This document shows positions 27,564 through 37,600 of a stretch of DNA of 64,000 nucleotides, in pieces. A model generated the notes under the pieces. The model was not told the origin of the DNA. It worked only from the letters and a program-made list of their open reading frames with translations, and searched no databases. Positions within the stretch are counted from its first letter, which is position 1, and each line of letters opens with the position of its first letter. Source of the stretch: Thalassotalea atypica (lineage in GTDB: Bacteria > Pseudomonadota > Gammaproteobacteria > Enterobacterales > Alteromonadaceae); NCBI RefSeq assembly GCF_030295975.1, contig NZ_AP027364.1, forward strand, positions 4,322,063 to 4,386,062, written 5' to 3'. Both the position numbers and the translations under genes were made by a program.

Positions 27564-27763
27564 ATTGTGGTTGTCTATGAATGTCCGACTAAAGGTAATG
27601 ACTACTAGGTGACTAACGTAACATATTAAGACAACGAACTAGAAAATTCTTAGTCGAAATTATACCAATGCACGGTTATTCATTAGGTGACTGGGTAGGA
27701 AGAACAGGTTAAACCAAGGAGAGAAATGTTAAATTGGAAAGCGTGATATGAGTAAGAAAGAAT

Positions 27764-27801
27764 AAAGCGGTCGCATCTCATACTTGTGACACGACCGCTT
27801 T
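27764..27801 (-). terminator. Terminator of the TonB-receptor remnant
   Basis: Perfect 10-bp arms AAAGCGGTCG and CGACCGCTTT flank an 18-base loop. On the minus strand they are followed by ATTCTTTCTT. The hairpin lies just past the stop of the receptor remnant. Confidence 0.75.
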
Positions 27802-27814
27802 GCGGGAGTATTAA

Positions 27815-28360
27815 TTAAAAGTAATCATATCTAAAGCTAACACCAACGGTCATTGGCTTTTGGTGATATACCGTTCGGCCTGCAAATCCGGTAAATGAAT
27901 AGGTTTCTGCGTCTTTATCTTGTAGGTTTCTAGCCCATAAAGACACCTTCCAATTGTCTTCATCAGATGACAATGAAATCACTCCATCTAACGAACTCAC
28001 TGAACCATATTTTGCATTATCATCAGCAAGCTGTGCGAACTGTATATCTGCCCAACTATAGCTCGTTTGGAACTTCAAATATAAGTCATTTCCAAGTGGC
28101 ATATCGTATGCAATTAATGCGTTATAACTCCACTCTGGTGCTTGTGACAACAAGGCACCACTCTCAAGTGGAGCAGCTAAAGCATCAACAAAGCCAAAAC
28201 CATTATCATTGGCAGCATCATTAACGCTTGGATCTGCACTTATATCTCTTAAATCAGCTGTATTTGGCGCTTTGGTCACTTCAGAATCTAGATAAGCAAC
28301 ACCTACTTGAAGTGTCAATTCATCCGTTGGAAGCCAATGTACATCCATCTCAAAACCCAT
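27815..28360 (-). pseudogene. C-terminal remnant of a TonB-dependent receptor
   Basis: The frame encodes about 181 residues of a TonB-dependent receptor C-terminus. It has barrel strands beginning G-F-E-M-D-V-H-W-L-P (the usual 'GFE.D..W.P' strand) and the typical L-W-A-R-N-L-Q-D-K-D segment before the end. The last residues Y-D-Y-F carry the terminal Phe barrel signal. A full receptor has 700-900 residues with a plug and TonB box; here a stop codon lies 3 bases before the ATG at 28360, and no plug is found upstream. It is a truncated remnant that keeps its terminator. The break lies close to the start of the guanidinobutyrase gene, so arrival of that module may have removed the rest. Confidence 0.85.
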
Positions 28361-28432
28361 AACTTAGCGGTAAGACCTTTTTATTCTAAATAAGTTAAGT
28401 CGATTGATTGAATAATTTTAAGGATTTACGTG

Positions 28433-29389
28433 ATGAAAGATAATCAATTTAACCAACAACTGGGCGGTAATGAAATGCCCCGTTTTGGTGGCCCTGGTAC
28501 CATGTTTCGATTACCTGACAGTGACATTAGCAATGATATAGATATTGGTATCATTGGTGTACCTTTAGATATTGGAGCGAGTAATCGCAGTGGTACACGT
28601 TTTGGCCCTCGCGCAGTACGCTCAGAATCAGTGCTGGTTCGCCCATATGGCATGTACACCAAGGCAGCACCTTTTGATAGCTTTCAAGTAGCTGATATTG
28701 GTGATGTGGCAATCAATACCTTTAATTTAGCGGAGTCTATTCGCATCATTGAAGCGCATTACGATAGGGTTATGGCTTGTAATATCAAACCAGTCACGGT
28801 TGGTGGCGATCACACCATCAGTCTACCAATCTTACGCGCTCTGCATAAGAAACACGGAAAAATGGCTTTGGTGCATGTCGATGCTCATGCAGACATTAAT
28901 GATGCTATGTTCGGTGAAAAAGAATGTCATGGCACTATTTTCAGACGCGCCATAGAAGAAGGTTTAGTTGATCCAGCTAGAATGATTCAAATTGGCCAAC
29001 GTGCGACCGGATATAGCTCAGACGATTTCCAATGGGCAATCGATAGAGGCGTAAGAGTCGTTCAAGCGGAAGAGTGTTGGTTAAAGTCATTGGCACCACT
29101 TATGACAGTGGTTCGAGAAATTATCGGCGAAGAATTGCCGACTTATTTAACGTTTGATATTGACGGTATTGATCCCGCGTATGCGCCAGGAACAGGTACA
29201 CCCGAACCTGCCGGTTTAACAACACCGCAAGCACTAGAAATCATAAGAGGAATGTATGGCACCAACCTAATTGGTGCTGATTTAGTTGAAGTTTCCCCAC
29301 CATATGATACCAGCGGCAACACCTCACTCTTAGCGGCAAACTTGATCTTTGAAATGCTATGTAGCTTTCCGGGCTGTGTGCGTCGATAA
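28433..29389 (+). CDS. gbuA: Guanidinobutyrase/agmatinase-family ureohydrolase
   Basis: This 318-residue manganese enzyme most likely hydrolyses 4-guanidinobutyrate to GABA plus urea. Metal-binding motifs are present: G-G-D-H-T near 124, D-A-H-A-D near 148, and D-I-D-G-I-D-P near 243. The N-terminal Q-L-G-G-N-E-M-P-R-F-G-G and the A-P-F-D-S segment strongly resemble Pseudomonas GbuA as I remember it, more than E. coli SpeB. The neighbouring gabD-gabT genes use GABA, which supports guanidinobutyrase over agmatinase. AAGGA lies 8 bases before ATG 28433 (GTG 28430 is also possible). A LysR gene is convergent downstream, as with gbuR in Pseudomonas. Confidence 0.85.
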   Translation: MKDNQFNQQLGGNEMPRFGGPGTMFRLPDSDISNDIDIGIIGVPLDIGASNRSGTRFGPRAVRSESVLVRPYGMYTKAAPFDSFQVADIGDVAINTFNLAESIRIIEAHYDRVMACNIKPVTVGGDHTISLPILRALHKKHGKMALVHVDAHADINDAMFGEKECHGTIFRRAIEEGLVDPARMIQIGQRATGYSSDDFQWAIDRGVRVVQAEECWLKSLAPLMTVVREIIGEELPTYLTFDIDGIDPAYAPGTGTPEPAGLTTPQALEIIRGMYGTNLIGADLVEVSPPYDTSGNTSLLAANLIFEMLCSFPGCVRR

Positions 29390-29411
29390 AACTCTTCTCT
29401 AAAAGTCTCTC

Positions 29412-29443
29412 AAAAGCACTTGCTGTAGGGTAGGTGCTTTTTC
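29412..29443. terminator. Terminator between gbuA and the LysR gene
   Basis: AAAAGCAC and GTGCTTTT arms pair around a 14-base loop and continue into TTTTTCT. It lies between convergent genes and can act both ways. Confidence 0.75.
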
Positions 29444-30369
29444 TAGTATGAAACAAACACAGCTTCAAAGGCTTGTTTAATTACGGCCAATTTTTGGGGC
29501 TCTCTTGACACTTTTTTGTTCACTAATGACAGTTCAAAGTTGTAACTGCATTCGCTGGGTTTGATAATTCTAATACTGCCCTGATTTAACTCTTGCTGAA
29601 TATAGCTTTGTGGCAGATAACCAATATAGCGCCCTGAGAGCACCATCGCTTTACGGGTGTCAAATTGATAAGATTTAGCCGATAGATTCAGCCTATTCAA
29701 TTGCTCTTTGCCTTTACTGTCAATTTCTATACCTGGGTGAACAGCGTATGCTTTGGCTAACATTTCATCCGTTAACTGCGTGTCTGTGAGTTTAAAAAAC
29801 TCATGCTCTTCACTGCAACATAAATAAATCGCTTCTGAAAAGACCGAGCTATATTCCAAGCCATCTAAGCTGTGGTAGCAGGGATACAAACCAGCATGTG
29901 CTTTTTCATTGAGCAATTGCTTCTCAATGTACTCTATCGAACCACCATCGAGCACAAGGTTTAAATTGGGGCATTGGTCATGAATTTTTTGAATCACTTG
30001 ACCTAGTCGCTTTTGCTTTGCACTGTCTAATTGATCAGCACATAGAAGAACAAGCTCTCCATTTAACTCATGACCTAGTGTATTAATGAATTTAGAAAAA
30101 TCATCGAAAGAGTCTAACAATTTTTGCGTTGCGCCATATACCTCTCGGCCTTGCTCGGTTAAAGAAAAACCAGAACGTCCGCGATTACATAATCGGTAAC
30201 CCAGTCGAGTTTCAAGATTAGCCATATGAATACTAATGGTTGATCGCGTGATTCCCAATATTGTAGCAGCACTAGAAAAGCCGCCATGCTCAACAACAGC
30301 CATAAATACTCTAAGTAATTTCAGTTCGTACTCAGTAATTTGTTTTTGAGCAATATTCTTAAAATTCAT
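29443..30369 (-). CDS. LysR-family regulator of the guanidinobutyrate/GABA genes
   Basis: This 308-residue regulator has the LysR winged helix (about residues 14-75: F-M-A-V-V-E-H-G-G-F-S-S-A-A-T-I-L-G-I-T-R-S-T-I-S). A periplasmic-binding-like effector domain follows (about 100-305). It is divergent from gabD across a 100-base gap and convergent with gbuA, so it probably activates gabDT and perhaps gbuA. Likely inducers are 4-guanidinobutyrate or GABA, by analogy with Pseudomonas GbuR. The gene assignment is by context; no binding data exist here. Confidence 0.88.
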   Translation of the reverse strand: MNFKNIAQKQITEYELKLLRVFMAVVEHGGFSSAATILGITRSTISIHMANLETRLGYRLCNRGRSGFSLTEQGREVYGATQKLLDSFDDFSKFINTLGHELNGELVLLCADQLDSAKQKRLGQVIQKIHDQCPNLNLVLDGGSIEYIEKQLLNEKAHAGLYPCYHSLDGLEYSSVFSEAIYLCCSEEHEFFKLTDTQLTDEMLAKAYAVHPGIEIDSKGKEQLNRLNLSAKSYQFDTRKAMVLSGRYIGYLPQSYIQQELNQGSIRIIKPSECSYNFELSLVNKKVSREPQKLAVIKQAFEAVFVSY

Positions 30370-30372
30370 TTG

Positions 30373-30390
30373 GTTTGATTGTTCTCAAAC
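30373..30390. promoter_or_regulatory. Candidate LysR operator
   Basis: GTTTGA and TCAAAC arms with a 6-base spacer begin 4 bases upstream of the LysR start codon. A second partial dyad AACTA...TAGTT (30388-30405) overlaps it. This is the usual place for LysR autoregulatory sites in the divergent gabD gap. Confidence 0.45.
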
Positions 30391-30469
30391 TAATGGTTGA
30401 TAGTTTTGTATTTAACTAAACTTTTAAATGAGTTTCAATAAGTACATCTTTATGAATTCGAGAGTCAAC

Positions 30470-31921
30470 ATGTACAAGCTAAATGATCCTACGTTATTGC
30501 GTTGCCATTCATACATTAATGGTAGCTGGCATGCGAGTGAGAAATTATTAAAAGTAACAAATCCCGCCACCGGAGAAGTTGTTGCAGAAGTATCAGATGC
30601 TTCAATTCAAGAAACCAACTTAGCCGTTAAAGCAGCTAAAAGTGCGCTTAAAATGTGGGCTGCCACGCCGGCAGGACAACGCGCAGGGCTTATGCGTAAA
30701 TGGTTTGATTTAATGATGGCACATCAAGATGATTTAGCCACGCTGTTGACGCTAGAGCAAGGTAAACCTTTAGCCGAAGCCAAAGGTGAGATTGCCTATG
30801 GTGCGGCATATATTGAGTGGTTTGCAGAAGAAGGGAAACGAGCTTATGGTGATACCATTCCGGCGCTAACAAGCGATAAACGCATTGTTGTGATCAAGCA
30901 ACCCGTTGGCGTGGTTGCATCGATCACACCTTGGAATTTTCCTAATGCCATGATCGCTCGAAAAGCCGCAGCGGCATTAGCTGCAGGTTGTACCTTTATT
31001 GGCCGCCCCGCATCACAAACACCATTGTCAGCCCTTGCTATGGCTGAATTAGCTGAACGCGCAGGCATACCTGCTGGGGTCTTTAATATTGTAGTTGGAA
31101 ACGATGCTCAAGGGATCGGTAAAGTATTAACCCAACACCCTGATATTGCCAAATTTACCTTCACCGGATCGACTGGCATTGGTAAAAAGTTGATTGCGCA
31201 ATGTGCAACCACCGTTAAAAAAGTGTCAATGGAATTAGGTGGAAATGCACCGTTCATTGTCTTTGATGATGCAGATGTTGATGCTGCCATTCAAGGGGCT
31301 CTGGTATCAAAATACCGTAACGCCGGTCAAACATGTGTTTGTACTAACCGCATTTTTGTTCAATCAGGCGTTCTTGATGAATTTACCGAAAAATTCAGCC
31401 AAGCAGTGCAGCAACTTCAAATAGGCAACGGTTTATCCGATGGTGTTGCCATTGGCCCAATGATATCAGAAAAAGCGGTAGCCGATGTGGAACAGCTAGT
31501 TAAAGACTCTGTAGCACAAGGCGCGAAAATTGCCGTAGGTGGTCAAGTCGATAATAACGGTAGTCATTTTTATCAGCCAACCATTTTGACCAATGTATCA
31601 AATGAGATGCCAATTGCTAAAAACGAAATATTTGGCCCAGTTTCTCCCATTATTGCCTTTGAAAACGAAGAAGACGTTATCTCAATGGCTAACGACACAG
31701 AATATGGCTTAGCTGCTTACTTCTATTCAAGAGATATTGGCCGAGTTTGGCGTGTTTCTGAAGCACTAGACTTCGGCATGGTTGGTGTAAATGAGGGCAT
31801 TATTTCTAATGCCGCGGCCCCTTTTGGCGGTGTTAAGCAATCAGGTAATGGCCGAGAAGGCTCTAAATACGGCTTAGATGACTACATGGAAATCAAATAT
31901 CTCTGTATGGGTGGCATCTAA
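30470..31921 (+). CDS. gabD: Succinate-semialdehyde dehydrogenase
   Basis: This 483-residue cytoplasmic enzyme (E. coli GabD has 482) oxidises succinate semialdehyde to succinate. Motifs are P-W-N-F-P near 155, F-T-G-S-T near 231, E-L-G-G-N-A-P near 254 with the general base, and N-A-G-Q-T-C-V-C near 283 with the catalytic Cys and its neighbouring redox Cys. The cofactor-loop Lys of K-P-A-S is Arg here (R179, G-R-P-A-S). I chose ATG 30470 because M-Y-K-L-N-D-P aligns with the E. coli start; the frame is open to 30428. It is followed by gabT after 65 bases, likely one operon. Confidence 0.93.
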   Translation: MYKLNDPTLLRCHSYINGSWHASEKLLKVTNPATGEVVAEVSDASIQETNLAVKAAKSALKMWAATPAGQRAGLMRKWFDLMMAHQDDLATLLTLEQGKPLAEAKGEIAYGAAYIEWFAEEGKRAYGDTIPALTSDKRIVVIKQPVGVVASITPWNFPNAMIARKAAAALAAGCTFIGRPASQTPLSALAMAELAERAGIPAGVFNIVVGNDAQGIGKVLTQHPDIAKFTFTGSTGIGKKLIAQCATTVKKVSMELGGNAPFIVFDDADVDAAIQGALVSKYRNAGQTCVCTNRIFVQSGVLDEFTEKFSQAVQQLQIGNGLSDGVAIGPMISEKAVADVEQLVKDSVAQGAKIAVGGQVDNNGSHFYQPTILTNVSNEMPIAKNEIFGPVSPIIAFENEEDVISMANDTEYGLAAYFYSRDIGRVWRVSEALDFGMVGVNEGIISNAAAPFGGVKQSGNGREGSKYGLDDYMEIKYLCMGGI

Positions 31922-31986
31922 GTTACTTGCCAGTAAAACAGTTAAACATCGGCAGGAAATACTGCTGTTATAAAGAGAATTAGCAC

Positions 31987-33270
31987 ATGACAACAAATCA
32001 AGACTTACAAAATAGAAAAAATAACGTGATTGCACGTGGCCAAGGCAACGTATATCCCGTTTATGTTGAGAAGGCGATAAATTCAGAAGTATGGGACGTT
32101 GAAGGCAACCGCTACATCGATTTAGGTACAGGTATTGCGGTGTGTAATACCGGTCATAGCCACCCAAAAGTTGTTGCTGCGGTAAAAGCGCAAATTGAAA
32201 AATTTAGTCATACTTGCATTATGGTCAACCCATATGAAGTTGGCGTTGAGCTCGCTGAAAAGTTAACAGCCATTGCCCCCGGGGATTCAGAGAAAAAGGC
32301 CATTTTTGTGTCTACTGGCGCGGAAGCGGTCGAGAATTGCGTAAAAATAGCAAGAGCGAAAACCGGACGACGCGGTGTTGTTGCGTTTAATGGTGGCTTT
32401 CATGGCCGCACTAACTTAACCATGGCATTAACCGGGAAAATTACACCGTACAAAAATTTGTTCGGCCCATTTGCAGGAGATATTTTCCATGCCCCGTTCC
32501 CTATTGCAGCTCACGGCATCACGGTTAAACAATCTCTTAGAGCATTAGAAAATCTATTTAAGGTTGATATTGCCCCTGAAGATACTGCAGCCATTATCGT
32601 AGAGCCAGTGCAAGGTGAGGGTGGTTTTTATCAAGCGCCAGCTGAATTCTTACAAGCATTGCGAGCCTTATGTGATCAACACGGCATCATTTTGATTGCT
32701 GATGAAATTCAAACAGGCTTTGCACGTACCGGTAAGATGTTTAGTTTTGAATATTCAGGTGTAGAACCCGATTTAATTACCATGGCAAAAGGTATTGCTG
32801 GCGGTTTTCCCATTGCAGCAGTAGTGGGTAAAGCTGATGTAATGGACGCGCCTAATCCAGGTGGTCTAGGAGGCACTTATGGCGGCTCTCCTGTTGCTTG
32901 CGCGGCAGCATTAGCAGTGCTTGAGGTAATTGAAGAAGAGAATCTAGTAACACGTTCGAATGATATTGGTGAAAAGTTCAATCAACGATTAATGGCGCTT
33001 AAACAAGACTACCCTGAGCTAGTCCTTGACGTTAGAAATCAAGGCTCAATGATCGCATTGGAGCTCGTTGAAAATGGCGATGCCGAGCAACCGAACACCA
33101 CATTAACTCAAGAGATTATTGCCAACGCAAAAGATGCTGGGCTCATTTTACTTGCCTGTGGTTTTTATGGAAACGTCATTCGTTTCTTACCCGCTTTGAC
33201 TATTGAAAATGAAGTATTAAACGAGGCACTCGATAAATTTGAAGCGTTATTTAAGCGTTTAGCTCAATAG
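31987..33270 (+). CDS. gabT: 4-aminobutyrate aminotransferase
   Basis: This 427-residue PLP enzyme (E. coli GabT has 426) transfers the amino group of GABA to 2-oxoglutarate, giving succinate semialdehyde and glutamate. It has S-T-G-A-E-A-V-E-N near 111, F-H-G-R-T near 140, the P-V-Q-G-E-G-G-F segment near 208, D-E-I-Q-T-G-F near 240, and the PLP lysine in M-A-K-G-I-A-G-G near 269. AGAG precedes the ATG. It follows gabD and precedes a 53-codon gene by 40 bases. The pair takes GABA, supplied by guanidinobutyrase, to succinate. Confidence 0.95.
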   Translation: MTTNQDLQNRKNNVIARGQGNVYPVYVEKAINSEVWDVEGNRYIDLGTGIAVCNTGHSHPKVVAAVKAQIEKFSHTCIMVNPYEVGVELAEKLTAIAPGDSEKKAIFVSTGAEAVENCVKIARAKTGRRGVVAFNGGFHGRTNLTMALTGKITPYKNLFGPFAGDIFHAPFPIAAHGITVKQSLRALENLFKVDIAPEDTAAIIVEPVQGEGGFYQAPAEFLQALRALCDQHGIILIADEIQTGFARTGKMFSFEYSGVEPDLITMAKGIAGGFPIAAVVGKADVMDAPNPGGLGGTYGGSPVACAAALAVLEVIEEENLVTRSNDIGEKFNQRLMALKQDYPELVLDVRNQGSMIALELVENGDAEQPNTTLTQEIIANAKDAGLILLACGFYGNVIRFLPALTIENEVLNEALDKFEALFKRLAQ

Positions 33271-33310
33271 CTCTATTCCAAACTTATTATTTTATCCATA
33301 GGAACGTTTT

Positions 33311-33472
33311 ATGAAAGACATGTCCATCAATCTAAACGAATATGTAGAGAACACTGAACATGAAGATATTACGTTTCTTTATGATAAAAATAATGAAAAA
33401 GCAGAGTCATTAACATTCAAGAAGTTACCATCAGAGTTAGATGAGGATTGCTTTGTGTTGGGCTATAACTAG
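33311..33472 (+). CDS. 53-residue acidic protein of unknown function downstream of gabT
   Basis: An ATG preceded by AGGAA at a good distance opens a 53-codon frame starting M-K-D-M-S-I-N-L-N-E-Y and ending C-F-V-L-G-Y-N. It is acidic, with no membrane segment or signal peptide and one Cys near the end. It lies 40 bases after gabT and just before a hairpin, so it looks like the last gene of the gab transcript. I recognise no family. The hydrophilic sequence and the proper ribosome site support translation. A regulatory or enzyme-binding role is only a guess. Confidence 0.55.
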   Translation: MKDMSINLNEYVENTEHEDITFLYDKNNEKAESLTFKKLPSELDEDCFVLGYN

Positions 33473-33491
33473 TAAAAATCCGAACACAGTT

Positions 33492-33513
33492 CAGCCCGTT
33501 TTTTAACGGGCTG
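33492..33513 (+). terminator. Hairpin ending the gab transcript
   Basis: Perfect 9-bp arms CAGCCCGTT and AACGGGCTG flank a TTTT loop. It begins 19 bases after the stop of the 53-residue gene. The T tract after it is weak (ATTGATAATT), so termination is probable rather than certain. Confidence 0.6.
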
Positions 33514-33647
33514 ATTGATAATTAGATGCTATAAAGTCAAATAAGGTATTTAAGAAACATAAAATTTCGTATAACGTCCTAACCTCTCCACAGATAATTA
33601 TTAACGTATGATCTCATGCCAAATCCAATGGCCACAAAGGGAATAAC

Positions 33648-34379
33648 ATGAATAAAGTCGTAATCGTCACTGGCGGTAGTAGAGGTATAGGCGCTGCCAC
33701 CTGTAAACTACTCGCAAAAAATGGGTATGCAGTTTGTGTCAATTACAAATCAAATAAAGTCCAAGCAGATCTTGTGGTACAAGAGATTAGAGAACTTGGT
33801 GGGCAAGCGTTTTCGTACCAAGCAGATGTATCAAACGAAGCAGATGTAACCGCGCTGTTTGAAGCCGTTCAAACTACATTAGGACCAGTGACACATTTAG
33901 TGAACAACGCCGGCATACTACGCCAGCAAGCTTCATTATTAGAAATAGACACTGAACGATTTAATGATGTGTTGATTACAAACACAACAAGCTGCTTTAT
34001 CTGTTGTAAGGCAGCGATAAGGTCAATGGGCAAAGGGTGCGCCATTGTTAATGTCTCTTCCGCAGCCTCAAAAACAGGAAGCCCATTTGAATACATCGAC
34101 TATGCCACGTCAAAAGGGGCAATGGATACCTTGACCATTGGCTTATCAAAAGAAGTAGCGGCACAAGGTATTCGCGTGAATGGGGTTAGACCTGGCTGTA
34201 TTTATACTGATATTCATGCCGATGGTGGTGAACCTGGCAGAGTTGACCGATTGTCACCTAACATTCCATTGCAACGCGGCGGAACACCTGAAGAAGTAGC
34301 CCATGCAATTGTATGGTTACTGTCAGACGAAGCGTCTTATGTAACAGGATCTTTTATCGATTTAGCTGGCGGTAATTAG
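33648..34379 (+). CDS. SDR-family oxidoreductase
   Basis: This 243-residue classical short-chain dehydrogenase/reductase has the nucleotide-binding T-G-G-S-R-G-I-G at about 8-15, N-N-A-G near 88, catalytic Ser near 138 (N-V-S-S-A-A) and Y-A-T-S-K near 152-156. The C-terminal W-L-L-S-D-E-A-S-Y-V-T-G-S-F-I-D-L-A-G-G matches the FabG/YgfF-like branch. The substrate is not readable, and no fatty-acid synthesis genes are nearby. It is separated from the gab genes by a hairpin and about 175 bases, so it probably has its own promoter. Confidence 0.9.
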   Translation: MNKVVIVTGGSRGIGAATCKLLAKNGYAVCVNYKSNKVQADLVVQEIRELGGQAFSYQADVSNEADVTALFEAVQTTLGPVTHLVNNAGILRQQASLLEIDTERFNDVLITNTTSCFICCKAAIRSMGKGCAIVNVSSAASKTGSPFEYIDYATSKGAMDTLTIGLSKEVAAQGIRVNGVRPGCIYTDIHADGGEPGRVDRLSPNIPLQRGGTPEEVAHAIVWLLSDEASYVTGSFIDLAGGN

Positions 34380-34633
34380 TGTACCAAAATGATAACTTGG
34401 CACTGCTCGGTTAATTATTACTGAATGAAAAAGCAGTCGTAAAGCGGCTGTATTCTACACAAATCACACTAACTCTATTTCGCCAACGATATGATTGCTC
34501 TCTGAATTGACCAGACAAATGAAGCTTATTGTATTAATATCTTATTTAACAAAAAAATTACAAAAATTACGCATGTGTTACTTATGCTAATTTATATGAA
34601 TTGAATTTATAGAATCCCTCTATAAGAGCTATT

Positions 34634-37600
34634 ATGACCTCAAAAATTAAAGTTTATTTCAACATAATTTTACTGACTACTCTGTTTCTTTTTGCTTCGC
34701 TTTCAACGCAGAGCTTGGCTCAACACTCGTCAACAAATGATCAAAGCGAACAGGTCAGCAAGCTATCTTTAAAACAGCTACAAGAATTGGCCATTGAGCT
34801 GAGATATTACGACGAAATATTAACCTCTTCGGTTTTAAGTTACGCCTTTTCAGGTGATCAAAAATGGCTTGATAGGTATAACGAATATGAGCCAAAGATT
34901 ACTCAATTAATCGATGCCTTATTGGAAAAAAAACAAGGGGTAGATACTGAGCTACTTTCACAGCTTAATGAGGTCAATAACACTCTTGTATCTCTTGAGG
35001 TTGAGGCAATACTAGCTGTTAAGCGGAATCATAAAGAAACTGCGATGAACATTATTAATAGTAATGAATATCGACAGAATAAAACGGCATATATGTCATT
35101 ACTAATGGAATATATCCGGCAGGTAGAAAAGCTTGGGCAGTATAATAGAACGGAGCCTGTTGAAAATAACCCCCTTGCTTTTACTACTGAGGAACTAAAT
35201 TGGATAGCAAATAATAAAGTTGTGATCGGTATAGAACATTGGCCACCTATATTATTTATGCAAGACAATAATATGCCCGGTGGTTTAAGTGGTGAAATTC
35301 TTAGTCAGATCGTAGCCAAATCTGGCCTACAAGTAGAATTTGTAACAGGCAGCTGGGAATATTTACTCGAGCAATTTAATGCAGGTGAAATTGACCTACT
35401 GCCAGACGCCTACTATAAAGAAGATCGCGAAGAATATGGCTATTTTTCTTCACCTTATTTTATGGTGAGAGAACTATTTTATGTAAAAACTCGGAACACT
35501 CAATTTCAATCGAACACAGATTTAACTAATGCCACTGTCGCCATTTCATCTGGTTACACAACAATTGATAAAGTCAAAGCACTTTATCCTGATATCAATA
35601 TAGTCGAAACAACAGGTATCGAGCACTCAATAAAGTTATTACTTAGTAGCAAGGTTGATGCGCTGTTAGATGCTCAAATTGTTGTTGAAGATTTGATAAG
35701 GCAAAAGAATATAGAAGAGCTTCGTGCTATTGATGAAGATGCTGTTTTTCCATCTTCACTGCACTTATACACCAGTAAGCACAAACAGGTTCTCCACAGT
35801 ATTTTGATCAAAGGTTTAGACTCGATCAAAGCCAGTGATTTGATGAACTCAAACAATGATTGGTTATCCTCACGCAACCAAGCATTGGACAATAGCATTA
35901 GGACAGGCTATGAATTATCGGATCTTATCTGGCTTGTTCTTGGCGTTGTTGGTGGATTAGTGATGCTGGGCTTTTTGATCAGTTCTTTGGTATTAAAAAC
36001 CAATGAAGAAGAGCTTGTCGCGAGATTCAGCTCAACCAGTTTCAAAATGAAGGTTGTTTCTGGGTTGATTGTGTTGTCTATTCTGCTTGTTGTTATCACA
36101 TATTTGGTAGAAAACTATGCAGAGAAACGTCAATTTGAATCAATTGATTACAGTTTAGAAACATTGCTGACAACAACTCATCAACGACTACAAACATGGA
36201 AAAGATATGAACTTCAAGGTCTTGAGCAAGTCGGTAAAAATAAAGAATTAGTTGATTTAGTCAAAAGACTACTAGTTATTCCTGAAAACCAACAAGCGCT
36301 GCAACAAGCCCCTATTCAATCGCAAATTCGTAAGTTTTTCCAAGAACAAAAAGGCACCCAAGAAGATGTAGGTTTTTTTGTTATTTCCCCAAATAAAGTT
36401 AGCTTGTCGTCAATGCGTGACAACAATATAGGTACGGAGAATATTATATATCAAGCTCAACCTGAACGGCTTAAACAAGTCTTTGAAGGCAAGAGTATAT
36501 TTATACCGCCAATACGTTCAGATGTTTACTTAGAGGACAGCAATACGGGCTACGAATCACTTAAACCACCAACAATGTTCTTTGCTGCCCCCGTAATTGA
36601 TGCTAAAGGCGAGGTTATTGCCGTAATCACTAAACGCATTAATTTTGACGGTGTGTTTTCCTCCATTTTATCTGCTGGCTTTATTGGCAGAAGTGGAGAA
36701 ACTTATGCCATCGATAGGAATGGACTCTTGTTATCGAATATTCGTTTTGAAGACGATTTAAGAAAAATAGGTTATTTGCCTGAAAGTACAAACTCTTCAC
36801 TAAACATTAGCATTTCAGATCCCGGTAAAAACTTACTTAATGTGCCCGGTAAGACAGTACAAAACAATGATTGGCCGTTAACTTTAATGGCTAGCAGCAT
36901 TAGTCAAGGCAAGTCAGGAAAAAATATTGAAGGTTATCGTGACTATCGAGGCGTTGACGTCATTGGTCACTGGCTATGGGATGAAGATCTAGGATTAGGC
37001 TTAGCAGCAGAGCTTGATGTAGAGGAGTCATTAGAAGTACTGACCATATTTAGATACACCATAGCGTCTGTGCTATTAGTCTCATTGATGCTTGTTTTTG
37101 GCGGCACCTTATTCACCCTAAAAATAGGCACTAGAGCGACACAAGCATTGACTAGATCTAGAACTGAATTAGAAAGTTTGGTGAATGAACGAACTCAAGC
37201 TTTAGAAGCTAACATGAAGCGTACACGGTCAATTATTGATAACGCTTCCGACGGCATCATAGTGGTTAACAGAGAGGGGAGAATTTTAGAGTTTAGCCCT
37301 TCAGCTGAAACTATTTTTGGATATTCCATCAGTGACATTGTTAATAAAAACATAAAAATGTTAATGAATTTCAGCTTTCATCAAGCCTACATTGAAAGTC
37401 AAAATAGTGGAGCGAACAAACATACATTTGATGATCTCATTGGCTTTAAAAGTGATAAAGAACTTGTTGAAATAGAAGTCGCGGTTAGTGATGCCATTAT
37501 TGACAATGAAAGAATATATACTGGCATTGTTCGTGATTCCTCGTTGCGCAAGCAGGCAGAACGAGCGCTACAAAAAGAAAAGCTCAAAACGGATAAAGCT

